Of a DNA stretch of 37,216 nt, positions 30,125-37,216 are shown piece by piece (the first letter of the stretch is position 1; every line of letters begins with the position of its first letter). The stretch is from Euzebyales bacterium. GTDB taxonomy: Bacteria > Actinomycetota > Nitriliruptoria > Euzebyales > JAHELV01. A program made the position numbers and the translations under genes. Below the pieces are notes generated by a model. That model had not been told where the DNA came from and ran no database searches. It was given only the letters and a program-made list of their open reading frames with translations. The DNA is taken from positions 1 to 37,216 of the forward strand of contig DATHVN010000049.1 in NCBI GenBank assembly GCA_035461305.1, written 5' to 3'.

Positions 30125-32326
30125 TCACGGCCCGGTGCCGACCGCGTCGAACCGGAGCACAGCCCCATCCCTGGTCCCTGCGACCACGGCTCCGTCGCCG
30201 GGTGCGAGTGCAGTGATGGTCGTGGACTGCTCGGCCTGCCAGCGCTCGTCGCCGGACGCCACGTCCAGCCCGCGGACGCGGCCCCCGCGTTCCGCGACGA
30301 CCACCGTGGTGCCGGCCGTCGTCGCCGCGGTGATCCGGCTGGTGACGGGCGCGCTCCAGCGCGGACCGCCCGTCGCGCGATCCAGCGCCGTGACCGTCGC
30401 GCGGGTCACCACGACGACCGTGTCGCCATCGACGAGCAGGCGCGGGTGTGCGTTCCGCGCACCTCCGATGCGACGGCACCACTGCCGTGTGGCGTCCGCG
30501 CGCGCCAGGCTGCACACGGTCCCGTTGCGTCGCGCCAGCAGGACCCCGTCGTCGAGCAGCGTCAGGGAGTCGCGCCACGGCCGCGCCACGTCGACCCGGA
30601 AGACCTCGTCCTCGATCTGCATCCGGTCTGCGCCTGAGGGGTACAGCTCGGACTCCGGGTCGAGCCCGAACAGCGTGCGGTTCTGCAGGATCGTCACCAG
30701 CTCGGCGTCGGCGTCGATCGCCGCGTTCTGCCGGGCCGGGATCACCTCGCCATGGAAGTGCCACTGCTCGACGCCGGTGGCGGCGTCCATCGCCATGAGC
30801 TCGGGGAGGATGCGGCCCGGGCCCATGCCGTACACGGGCCCGCTGGACGCTGCGCTCAGCCCGCCGGTCGGCGTGTACTGATCGTTGCGTGTCCACAGCC
30901 GCCGCCCGTCATCGAGTGCGCGAGCCGTCAGACCGGCCGGAGTCCGGTAGACGAGCGCGTCGTCGGTGACCGTCGCGTCCGTGACTTCGCCGTCGACCCG
31001 CTCCCGCCAGCGCGTGTCACCGGTGGCCGGGTCGAGTGCGGCGACGGTGTCCCCGGCGACCAAGGCGATGGCGTCGCCGGCCGCGTCGAGCATGCGCACG
31101 CCTCCGTCGGCCATGGGCCGCCGCCACGCCACCGCGACACTGGCCTCCGCAGGCCGCGCGTCGCCCACCGTCGCGTCGTGGCCCTCGGCCGCACGGTCGT
31201 TCCGCTGCACGGCATTGTCGGGGCGGGCCGCCGCGTCGCTGACAGCCGGGATGTCTGTTCGATCGCCGCGGACAGTCGCGATCAGCGCGAACGCGGCGAC
31301 CAGGCCTGCGATCGCCGCCAGCGCGACGAGTGCCACCATCGGCAGGCGGCGCGGCATCGCCCGGCGGGCAGGACCCGGCGATGCCGCCTCCGCCGGAGCG
31401 GGTGCGGTCGTCGCGTCGTCCGGCGGGTGGGTGTTCGGTGCGTCGATCGGCGTGGGCGTCGCCACGGGGGCGCCCCCATTGCGGGTGACGTCCGCCGCAC
31501 GCAGCAGCGCGGTGCAGGAGGGGTGGCGCTCCTCGGGAGACTTGGCGAGGCCGGTCGCGATCGCAGCGCGTGCCGCCGCGTTGTCGTCATCGCTGAGGAC
31601 GTCGGGGAGCGGGGGTCGGGCGAACAGGTGGGCACCGAACAGCGCCGACGCCGTCTCGCGGACGAACGGTGGCTCGCCACTGAGGCAGTGGTACACGGCA
31701 CACGCCAGCGCGTACTGGTCGGTCGCCGGCGTGATGCGTCCGCCCCGCAGCTGCTCGGGCGCCACGTAGAGCAGGTCGTCGAGCACAGGCCTGGCGTCGC
31801 GGTCCCGCTTGGAGCCCAGGCGCAGTGCAAGCAGCGCGTCGAAGCCGAACCCCGTGACGAACGCGGTGGTCGGGGCGTCGGTGGTGACGCGAATCGACCG
31901 TGTGCCGAGTGCGGCGTGTACCACGCCGGCGGCGTGTGCCCGGTCGAGCCCCTCGGCCGCCGGCAGCAGCATGGCCACGACCTCGTGCAGGGTCAGTCGC
32001 CATCGTAGTCCGATCAGCTGATTCAGCGTCACCGACGGTTGCCACGCGGTGACGGAGTACGCGCGGTCGTCGGCGATGCCCGCGTCGAGCACGCGTGCGA
32101 TCCCTGGGTGCTCGACGTCCATCGCAGCCGTCGCCCTGCGCTGGAACAGCGTCGCCCGGCGCCGTTCGACCCCGTCGGTCAGCGGCGCGCTCACCTGGAG
32201 CGCGACGGTCCGGTCACTGCCGTCCTCCCGGTCCGCGTCGCTCGCGCGGTACGTCACCGAGACGGCGTCGCGGCTGATAGCCTCGTGCAACCGGTAGCCG
32301 GCGATCGTTGTCGCGAGATCCTGCAT
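30125..32326 (-). CDS. Membrane pseudokinase (Hanks-type fold) with PQQ-like beta-propeller
   Basis: A 733-aa protein with a cytoplasmic kinase-like domain (1-280), a Pro/Ala linker, one membrane helix (329-353) and an extracytoplasmic repeat domain (about 395-733) with PQQ/propeller-type repeats such as LDPATGDTRW, MDAATGVEQW and LDVASGDERW. Catalytic residues of the kinase are gone: no glycine loop, the VAIK lysine is Q44, HRDLKPxN reads HAALGTRS (137-144), and DFG reads GFG (159-161). APE (189-191) and the DxYALA helix remain. It is therefore probably a scaffold or ligand-sensing pseudokinase. Start ATG 32326 with AGGA about 9 nt upstream, inside a hairpin. It lies downstream of the RHH gene. 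Confidence 0.88.
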   Translation of the reverse strand: MQDLATTIAGYRLHEAISRDAVSVTYRASDADREDGSDRTVALQVSAPLTDGVERRRATLFQRRATAAMDVEHPGIARVLDAGIADDRAYSVTAWQPSVTLNQLIGLRWRLTLHEVVAMLLPAAEGLDRAHAAGVVHAALGTRSIRVTTDAPTTAFVTGFGFDALLALRLGSKRDRDARPVLDDLLYVAPEQLRGGRITPATDQYALACAVYHCLSGEPPFVRETASALFGAHLFARPPLPDVLSDDDNAAARAAIATGLAKSPEERHPSCTALLRAADVTRNGGAPVATPTPIDAPNTHPPDDATTAPAPAEAASPGPARRAMPRRLPMVALVALAAIAGLVAAFALIATVRGDRTDIPAVSDAAARPDNAVQRNDRAAEGHDATVGDARPAEASVAVAWRRPMADGGVRMLDAAGDAIALVAGDTVAALDPATGDTRWRERVDGEVTDATVTDDALVYRTPAGLTARALDDGRRLWTRNDQYTPTGGLSAASSGPVYGMGPGRILPELMAMDAATGVEQWHFHGEVIPARQNAAIDADAELVTILQNRTLFGLDPESELYPSGADRMQIEDEVFRVDVARPWRDSLTLLDDGVLLARRNGTVCSLARADATRQWCRRIGGARNAHPRLLVDGDTVVVVTRATVTALDRATGGPRWSAPVTSRITAATTAGTTVVVAERGGRVRGLDVASGDERWQAEQSTTITALAPGDGAVVAGTRDGAVLRFDAVGTGP

Positions 32327-32331
32327 GGCTC

Positions 32332-32363
32332 GTTCCTGCGCTGGGGCCACGCTCCGCAGGAAC
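32332..32363 (-). promoter_or_regulatory. Hairpin sequestering the pseudokinase ribosome-binding site
   Basis: On the mRNA (minus strand) GTTCCTGCG pairs perfectly with CGCAGGAAC, 9 bp with a 14-nt loop. The right arm contains the AGGA Shine-Dalgarno and ends 5 nt before the ATG. Melting or a ligand would be needed for efficient initiation. Confidence 0.55.
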
Positions 32364-32413
32364 ACTGCGCGGAGGACGTGGTCGGACCGACGTGCGCGGC
32401 AGGCGCACGAGGG

Positions 32414-32419
32414 ACCATA
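32414..32419 (-). promoter_or_regulatory. Candidate -10 (TATGGT) for the pseudokinase gene
   Basis: TATGGT on the minus strand lies about 88 nt upstream of the pseudokinase ATG, in the gap after the RHH gene. The leader would include the sequestering hairpin. Confidence 0.35.
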
Positions 32420-32449
32420 GACCAACCGCCCCGCCTGCGCGAACCGGCG

Positions 32450-32656
32450 TCAGTGCCCGGATCCCCCCTCGTCGCCCGCGTCCTGCCCGCCGCGGTCCGC
32501 TCGCCTGCCCAGCCTGCCAGCGCGTCGTGCGGCATCGAGCAGGACGGCCTCGATCTGCGCGTTGACCGAGCGGAGCTCATCGGCCGCCCACGCCTCGTAC
32601 ACGGCATACAGGTCCGGCGACATCCGCAACGGGAACTGCTTGCGTCGGCGCGCCAC
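32450..32656 (-). CDS. Arc-type ribbon-helix-helix DNA-binding protein
   Basis: A 68-aa protein. [34 protein letters not shown] is the Arc/MetJ ribbon-helix-helix fold: a DNA-contacting strand (KQFPLRM) and two helices. A hydrophilic, glycine-rich tail follows. RHH proteins bind DNA as dimers of dimers, and an 11-bp periodic palindrome upstream of this pair of genes is the likely operator. Start GTG 32656 overlaps the stop of the preceding membrane-stub gene by one base (TAGTG), so translation is coupled. In actinobacteria this type of gene is commonly paired with an SPFH protein gene. It is not obviously a toxin-antitoxin member. Confidence 0.85.
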   Translation of the reverse strand: MARRRKQFPLRMSPDLYAVYEAWAADELRSVNAQIEAVLLDAARRAGRLGRRADRGGQDAGDEGGSGH

Positions 32657-32931
32657 TAGCGTGCCAGCGTCCCCACGTCGACGACCGGGCTGGTGGGGGC
32701 CGCCTGGTTGGGCTGGAGCATGCACGGGCCGATGCCTGCGAACGCGGCACCGGCGATCAGGACGACGGCGACCAGGAGCCGCAGCCCGCTCCCCGTCGCC
32801 ACGCTCCCGATGAACGGCAGCACGCCGAGCAGTCCCACGATGATGAGCATCACGGCGGGAGCGCTGCCGCCGGTCGCCCGGCCCGGCCGTTCGGCGATGG
32901 TCTGCGCCTGCTTCTCGATCACCGCGCTCAT
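32656..32931 (-). CDS. Small two-helix membrane protein, probable truncated SPFH-type stub
   Basis: A 91-aa protein with a short cytoplasmic start containing [10 protein letters not shown], two hydrophobic helices (about residues 25-70), then CMLQPNQAA and a short tail. The layout matches, from memory, the N-terminus of actinobacterial SPFH/band-7 proteins paired with Arc-type genes, where a motif like VVQPNEARV marks the entry to the SPFH domain. Here the chain stops about 15 residues after QPNQA, so the whole SPFH domain is missing. ATG 32931 has GGGGG 8 nt upstream. It could be a working small membrane protein or a deletion product; the frame itself is clean. Confidence 0.7.
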   Translation of the reverse strand: MSAVIEKQAQTIAERPGRATGGSAPAVMLIIVGLLGVLPFIGSVATGSGLRLLVAVVLIAGAAFAGIGPCMLQPNQAAPTSPVVDVGTLAR

Positions 32932-32959
32932 GGCAGTCACCCCCGTCGTGGGCTACGCA

Positions 32960-32988
32960 ACTATATCACAGTGATATCATTTTGATAT
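32960..32988 (-). promoter_or_regulatory. RHH operator over the promoter of the membrane-stub/RHH operon
   Basis: A strikingly AT-rich island in GC-rich DNA. It contains a perfect palindrome ATATCAC-A-GTGATAT (32963-32977), then TGATATCA (32972-32979), then TGATAT (32983-32988). ATATCA occurs at 32963 and 32974, and TGATAT at 32972 and 32983, both exactly 11 bp apart. On the minus strand TATAGT (32960-32965) is a near-consensus -10. Binding would block transcription, consistent with autorepression by the RHH protein. Confidence 0.7.
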
Positions 32989-33044
32989 GTCGGCAGCTGC
33001 GCTGCGGCGCCGACCGGCGCCCAGCTTGTGCCGAACCAGTGGGC

Positions 33045-33548
33045 TCAGGCGCCGGTCGGATAGGGCGGAGGCTCAGTCGCGTCGTCCCAGAGCTCCTGGT
33101 CGGTGATCTGCAGCAGCATCTCGCCCAGCATGTCGGGGGTGACCTCCAGAACACGCCACAGCTCGATGGTGTTGCCGACGTCCGTCGTCCACCGTGCGAG
33201 CACTTCGTCGTCGTCCCGGTCGAGCTCGATGAACAGCGTGCGGGCCGGGCTCAGCTGCCGCGTGGAGACCTTGGCGATGAACTCCTCGCCGGTCGACGTC
33301 CAGCCGGTGCGCACGACGAACTGCCCGGGCGCCGAGGCCTTGAGCTGGTCGACCAGGTCCTGGCAGGCCTTCGCGAGCTCAGCGTGGCGGTCGCTGCGGG
33401 CCAGGGACAGATCGGCCTGGCGCTGGCGTTCCTGCTCCTCGGCCTCCGCGAGGGCGCGGTCCATCTCCTCCTCGGCCTTCGCGCGCTCCGCGGCGAGCTC
33501 GGCGTTGCGGGCGAGACGAGCCTGCAGGCTCTGCTCGAAGTCGGTCAT
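33045..33548 (-). CDS. Hypothetical protein with N-terminal coiled coil
   Basis: A 167-aa protein I cannot assign to a family. The first 60 residues are a highly charged helix rich in Ala, Glu, Arg and Gln ([20 protein letters not shown]), probably coiled coil. The C-terminal 100 residues look globular with alternating strands ([50 protein letters not shown]). No signal peptide or membrane helix. ATG 33548 has GAGGA about 12 nt upstream. It is divergent from proA and precedes the operator region of the membrane-stub operon. The open frame extends far upstream over proA but only as a shadow. Confidence 0.75.
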   Translation of the reverse strand: MTDFEQSLQARLARNAELAAERAKAEEEMDRALAEAEEQERQRQADLSLARSDRHAELAKACQDLVDQLKASAPGQFVVRTGWTSTGEEFIAKVSTRQLSPARTLFIELDRDDDEVLARWTTDVGNTIELWRVLEVTPDMLGEMLLQITDQELWDDATEPPPYPTGA

Positions 33549-33651
33549 CGTTGCGCGTTCCTCTCTGGCGTTCAGCGGCGCCATCGTCGTGGACCATGGT
33601 TCCACGCGTGGCGGGTGGACCGGCCGGCCAGACGACCATTTTCGCACTCGG

Positions 33652-33657
33652 TACCAT
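33652..33657 (+). promoter_or_regulatory. Candidate -10 (TACCAT) for proA
   Basis: TACCAT lies about 50 nt upstream of the proA GTG. No clear -35. The palindrome ACCATGGT at 33593-33600 lies within the same divergent gap. Confidence 0.3.
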
Positions 33658-33705
33658 GCTGGCAGTGGGTGGAGCCCATCGCGCCCACCGATCCGAGGAG
33701 TGAAG

Positions 33706-34950
33706 GTGACAGACGTGCTCGCCCTGTGCGTTGCCGCGCAGGCGGCCGCCCCGACGCTGGCGGGGACGTCGACGTCGCGGCGCAATGCGGCGCTCGCCAC
33801 CATGGCCGACCGCATCGACGGTGCCCACGACACCATCCTGGCGGCTAACGCCGCCGACGTCGAGGCCGGTGCCGGGTCGGGCCTGTCGGCGGCGATGCAG
33901 GACCGTCTGCGCCTCGACGGTGCACGCCTCGACGGCATCGCGGAGGGCCTGCGGGCGCTGATCGACGCCCCGGACCCGTTGGGCCGGGTGGTGCGGGGCT
34001 TCACGCTGCCCAACGGGCTGGACGTCAGGCAGGTGACCGTGCCGCTCGGCGTCATCGCGATGGTGTACGAGGGACGCCCCAACGTCACGGTCGACGCGGC
34101 GGGCCTTGCCGTCAAGAGCGGTAACGCCTGCGTGCTGCGTGGGTCGTCCTCGGCGATCCACTCGAACACGGCGTTCGCGGAGCTGCTCCGTGGCGCCGTC
34201 GTCGACCAGGGCCTTCCCGCCGACGTCGTGTGCCTCGTCACCGACACGAGCCGCGACTCGGTCAAGCAGCTCGGTCGGGCGCGCGGACTGGTCGACCTGC
34301 TCATCCCGCGCGGCGGCGCTGGACTGATCCAGGCGGTCGTGTCGGACTCGCAGGTGCCCGTCATCGAGACCGGCGTGGGCAACTGCCACGTGTACGTCGA
34401 CCGGGCCGCCGACCTCGACATGGCGACGAGGATCGTGGCCAACGCCAAGGCGCAGCGTCCCAGCGTGTGCAACGCCGCGGAGACCCTGCTCGTGCACCGT
34501 GACGTCGCCGCCGAGTTCCTCCCGATGGCTGCCGAGGCGCTGCGTGCCTCCGGCGTGGAACTGCGTGGTGACGACGAGACGCGCACGCTCATCGACGCCT
34601 GGCCGGCATCCGAAGACGACTGGGACACCGAGTTCCTCGACCTGACGCTGGCCATCGCGGTGGTCAGCGACGTCGACGCCGCCATGGCCCACATCGCGAC
34701 CCACGGCACGAGGCACACCGAGGCGATCGTGACCCAGGACCGTACCGCTGCCCGGCGCTTCGTCGCCGGCGTGGACGCCGCCGCGGTCATGGTCAACGCC
34801 TCGACGCGCTTCACGGACGGCGGCGAGTTCGGCTTCGGCGCCGAGATCGGCATCTCGACCCAGAAGCTGCACGCCCGCGGCCCGATGGGGCTGACGGAGC
34901 TGGTGACGACCAAGTACATCGTCGAGGGCGACGGCCAGGTCCGCGCGTAG
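33706..34950 (+). CDS. proA: Gamma-glutamyl phosphate reductase
   Basis: Second step of proline synthesis: NADPH reduction of glutamyl 5-phosphate to the semialdehyde. The 414-aa protein matches the family from end to end: [53 protein letters not shown], and the catalytic cysteine in [14 protein letters not shown]. It ends with [18 protein letters not shown]. The GTG start has GAGGAG 5 nt upstream. proB is 3.6 kb upstream, separated by minus-strand genes, so proA needs its own promoter. nadD follows closely. Confidence 0.97.
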   Translation: MTDVLALCVAAQAAAPTLAGTSTSRRNAALATMADRIDGAHDTILAANAADVEAGAGSGLSAAMQDRLRLDGARLDGIAEGLRALIDAPDPLGRVVRGFTLPNGLDVRQVTVPLGVIAMVYEGRPNVTVDAAGLAVKSGNACVLRGSSSAIHSNTAFAELLRGAVVDQGLPADVVCLVTDTSRDSVKQLGRARGLVDLLIPRGGAGLIQAVVSDSQVPVIETGVGNCHVYVDRAADLDMATRIVANAKAQRPSVCNAAETLLVHRDVAAEFLPMAAEALRASGVELRGDDETRTLIDAWPASEDDWDTEFLDLTLAIAVVSDVDAAMAHIATHGTRHTEAIVTQDRTAARRFVAGVDAAAVMVNASTRFTDGGEFGFGAEIGISTQKLHARGPMGLTELVTTKYIVEGDGQVRA

Positions 34951-34959
34951 AGCTGCCGG

Positions 34960-35574
34960 ATGGATCTGCGTGAGGGATCCGGCGCCGTCGGCATCATGGG
35001 CGGCAGCTTCGACCCCATCCACATGGGGCACCTGGTCACGGCCGAGCAGGCCCGCGCCGACCTCGGGCTCGACGAGGTCGTGTTCATTCCCTCAGGAGCG
35101 CAACCGCAGAAGTCGCACGCGACCCCGCCCGAACTGCGCTACCTGATGACAGTGCTGGCGACCGCTGCCAACCCGGCCTTCTCGGTCAGCCGGCTCGAGA
35201 TCGACCGCCCGGGCCCCACCTACACCGTCGACACCCTGCGGTCGGTCCGCGAGCGCCGGCCCGACGACCGCGTGTACTTCATCACCGGTGCCGACGCGAT
35301 CCTGAACATCCTCACGTGGAAGGACGCCTCTGAGTGCCTCGAACTGGCCGAGTTCGTGGCGGCCACCCGGCCCGGCTACGATCTGAGTCGGCTCGAGTCC
35401 GAGGGGCTGCGTCGCCACGTGCGGATCCTCGACGTGCCCGCACTGGCGATCTCGTCGTCCGACGTCCGGGCTCGGTTCGGCGCTGGACGGCCGGTCCGCT
35501 ACCTGATCCCGCTCGAGGTCGAGCAGTTCGCTCGCAAGTACCGGCTGTACGACAGCATCCACGTTCGCGAATAG
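34960..35574 (+). CDS. nadD: Nicotinate-mononucleotide adenylyltransferase
   Basis: Joins nicotinate mononucleotide and ATP in NAD synthesis. The 204-aa protein has the nucleotidyltransferase signature GIMGGSFDPIHMGHL (HxGH type) and the ISSSDVRAR motif near the C-terminus, plus FIPSGAQPQKS. The start ATG at 34960 lies 9 nt after the proA stop with only a weak ribosome site; ATG at MGGSFDP is too late to keep the first strand. It lies in the widespread proA-nadD-rsfS order. Confidence 0.95.
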   Translation: MDLREGSGAVGIMGGSFDPIHMGHLVTAEQARADLGLDEVVFIPSGAQPQKSHATPPELRYLMTVLATAANPAFSVSRLEIDRPGPTYTVDTLRSVRERRPDDRVYFITGADAILNILTWKDASECLELAEFVAATRPGYDLSRLESEGLRRHVRILDVPALAISSSDVRARFGAGRPVRYLIPLEVEQFARKYRLYDSIHVRE

Positions 35575-35575
35575 A

Positions 35576-35986
35576 GTGGTGGCGTCAGACAACGCAGGAC
35601 ATGGAGAACCGACCCTGGTCACCCTCGACGTCACCACATCGAAGTCCCTCGCCCTCGACGCAGCCAACGCGGCTGAGAACAAGAAAGCGACCAACGTTGT
35701 CATCCTCGACGTTGGCGACCTGGTCGGCATCACCGAGTTCTTCGTGCTCGTCTCGACCGGCAACCCACGCCAGCTCAACACGGTCATCGATGAGGTCGGT
35801 GCCGTGCTGAAGGCGGGTGGCCGGGCGCCGCTGCGCCGTGAGGGCACCACGCTCGACGGCTGGATGGTGCTCGACTACGGCGATGTCGTCGTGCACGTGT
35901 TCACCGAGATCCAGCGCGACTACTACGATCTCGAGCGCCTGTGGGCCGATGCGCCCCGCGTCGAGGTCGGTACCACGACCGTCTGA
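35576..35986 (+). CDS. rsfS: Ribosomal silencing factor RsfS
   Basis: RsfS binds L14 and blocks subunit joining during starvation. The 136-aa protein shows the family core: NVVILDVGDLVGITEFFVLVS, GNPRQLNTVIDEV, WMVLDYGDVVVHVF and YDLERLWADAP. The GTG at 35576 begins right after the nadD stop. The start is uncertain, since GGAG lies further in and a later non-ATG start is possible; the core is unaffected. Confidence 0.93.
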   Translation: MVASDNAGHGEPTLVTLDVTTSKSLALDAANAAENKKATNVVILDVGDLVGITEFFVLVSTGNPRQLNTVIDEVGAVLKAGGRAPLRREGTTLDGWMVLDYGDVVVHVFTEIQRDYYDLERLWADAPRVEVGTTTV

Positions 35987-35998
35987 CCGCGCGCGACG

Positions 35999-36622
35999 GT
36001 GGGTGCCGCGCGGGTGATCTTGATCCGCCACGGCGAGTCGCACTGGAACGCGGCCGGGCGGTGGCAGGGCCAGCAGGGCCCGGGGTTGTCAGACCTCGGT
36101 CACCGGCAGGCCAAGGTCACCGCGGCGCACCTGGCGGCGCACATCGACGATGTGTCGTTGCTGGTCAGCAGCGACCTGCCACGGGTGACCGAGACCGCCG
36201 AACCGGCGGCCCGGGCACTCGGATTGACCGTCGAGACCGACGTGCGACTGCGCGAGATCGACGTGGGGTGGTGGAGTGGGCTCACGACCGACGAGGTGCT
36301 GGCCCGTGCGCCGGACGCCATGGCTGCCATCCGTGCCGGCGACGACCTGCCACGCGGTGGCGCCGAGACCGTGGGTGACATGCGCGCCCGTGTCACCGCG
36401 GCGGTCGCCGAGCTCATCGCGTCGTGCGACGGCGGCACCGCAATGGTGTTCTGCCACGGCGGCCCCGTTCGGGCGGTGGTCGGCGACGCGCTCGGTCTGT
36501 CAGTTGCCGACGAGCGTGTGCTTGCCGGACCGGGCAACTGCTCGCGCACCGTGCTGACGTATTGCAACGGACGCACACGACTTGCCTGCTACAACGAGAC
36601 GGCACACCTGGTCGGTGTCTGA
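35999..36622 (+). CDS. Histidine phosphatase (phosphoglycerate mutase-like)
   Basis: A 207-aa member of the histidine phosphatase superfamily. The catalytic histidine is in LIRHGESHWN near residue 11, the second histidine in MVFCHGGPVRAVVGDAL, and the acid in LREIDVGWWSGL. It resembles the small broad-range phosphatases commonly annotated as phosphoglycerate mutase that often follow rsfS in actinobacteria; glucosyl-3-phosphoglycerate phosphatase is one known activity for such genes in mycobacteria. GTG 35999 starts 12 nt after rsfS, probably co-transcribed. Confidence 0.9.
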   Translation: MGAARVILIRHGESHWNAAGRWQGQQGPGLSDLGHRQAKVTAAHLAAHIDDVSLLVSSDLPRVTETAEPAARALGLTVETDVRLREIDVGWWSGLTTDEVLARAPDAMAAIRAGDDLPRGGAETVGDMRARVTAAVAELIASCDGGTAMVFCHGGPVRAVVGDALGLSVADERVLAGPGNCSRTVLTYCNGRTRLACYNETAHLVGV

Positions 36623-36680
36623 GGCCGGCATCCCGACGGGCTACGGTTGTGACCGGACGCCACTGCCGGGAGACCTGCCC

Positions 36681-37040
36681 GTGACGTTTGACGACGAGCT
36701 GTGGGACACGGTCTGGGAACGCAACCTCAACGCTGTCGAGCGACACGCCATCGCGATGTCCGTGTGGCGGCGCCGCCAGCCCGATGACGTCTTCGAGGCG
36801 GTCGTCGCCAGCGAGCTCGCACGTCGGTGGCGTCGCCACGCGCGCTACCTGGTCGTCATCTACGGGCTGTGGACGATGTTCTGGGGGTCACTCGCGATGC
36901 ACGACCTGCGACCGGACGCGGTGCTCGACTCGCTCCTGAGCCCGTCGTGCGCGTTGGTCGGTGTACTGGTCATCGTCGGCTGCTTCGTCGTCCGGCGTCG
37001 GCTCGCCACCTACCTGCGCGCGCACCCCGCCCCGGTCTGA
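36681..37040 (+). CDS. Small membrane protein with two helices, unknown
   Basis: A 119-aa protein starting with a charged cytoplasmic stretch (MTFDDELWDTVWERNLNAVE) followed by two hydrophobic segments, ARYLVVIYGLWTMFWGSLA and CALVGVLVIVGCFVVRRR, and an Arg-rich end. The GTG at 36681 has GGGAG 8 nt upstream; the longer upstream frame has no support. I do not recognise the family. It lies 58 nt downstream of the phosphatase and may share its transcript. Confidence 0.7.
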   Translation: MTFDDELWDTVWERNLNAVERHAIAMSVWRRRQPDDVFEAVVASELARRWRRHARYLVVIYGLWTMFWGSLAMHDLRPDAVLDSLLSPSCALVGVLVIVGCFVVRRRLATYLRAHPAPV

Positions 37041-37176
37041 CGGCACGCACTCCTCGGACATTCCTGGACGGCTTCATCCGCCGCAACGGCAGCGATCCAC
37101 TTGCGCGCTCGGACATGGCGACGCTCCGTTCGCGCCCAGCATGCTCCTTTCGGTGCGTCAAGAACTACTCTGTGAG

Positions 37177-37193
37177 GCCGGTCGTGGACCGGC
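37177..37193 (+). terminator. Short inverted repeat near the right edge
   Basis: GCCGGTC (37177-37183) and GACCGGC (37187-37193) form a perfect 7-bp inverted repeat with a 3-nt centre, downstream of the last gene. A hairpin terminator is possible; the rest of 37041-37216 shows no gene. Confidence 0.3.
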
Positions 37194-37216
37194 TCCACCG
37201 GACAGCGCGGATCGGC

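Noticed and set aside
33549-35087. Long minus-strand extension of the coiled-coil protein across proA
   Set aside because: It is a shadow of proA; similarity-free sequence, with a sensible ATG and ribosome site at 33548.

Overview
The window is very GC-rich (about 70 percent by eye) and gene-dense. Starts are often GTG, Shine-Dalgarno sites are AGGAG-type, and -10 boxes of the TANNNT form usually lack a good -35. An adenosine kinase of the mycobacterial AdoK type, an Eis-type acetyltransferase, a DUF5667 protein and an Arc-type RHH gene beside an SPFH-like stub point to an Actinomycetota chromosome. A deep lineage such as the Nitriliruptoria/Euzebya group is my guess, not something the sequence proves. 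It is core chromosome: I see no plasmid, phage, insertion sequence, CRISPR, rRNA or tRNA.

Layout. (1) 100-7375: the activated-methyl cycle. metK, ahcY and add lie on the minus strand, a SAM-dependent methyltransferase and a short MetE-like methionine synthase on the plus strand, and adoK converges on them. Together they make SAM, use it, hydrolyse SAH, clear adenosine by two routes and may remethylate homocysteine. A HAD hydrolase gene follows. (2) 8433-12001: protein quality control, tig-clpP-clpX. (3) 12210-17173: valS, a FolC-like gene that has lost its catalytic motifs, ndk, and a RadC reduced to its MPN/JAMM domain. (4) 17317-20785: an intact mreB followed by a terminator and then by frameshifted remains of mreD, mrdA (PBP2) and rodA, with a DUF5667 membrane protein gene between the remains. 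(5) 20786-30077: the conserved block radical SAM (TIGR03960)-TIGR03936-RNase E/G-rplU-rpmA-obgE-proB, interrupted by a reverse-oriented eis-like gene. (6) 30125-33548: a minus-strand insert that separates proB from proA. It carries a pseudokinase with an extracytoplasmic beta-propeller, an RHH regulator, a truncated SPFH-like membrane stub with a clear operator, and an unknown coiled-coil protein. (7) 33706-37040: proA, nadD, rsfS, a histidine phosphatase and a small membrane protein.

The most notable signal is erosion inside housekeeping neighbourhoods. The rod-elongation operon is largely gone while mreB remains intact, FolC has lost its P-loop lysine, RadC has lost its N-terminal half, and the SPFH protein is cut to its membrane anchor. 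Several intergenic regions also hold strong RNA-hairpin or operator-like structures, described individually.
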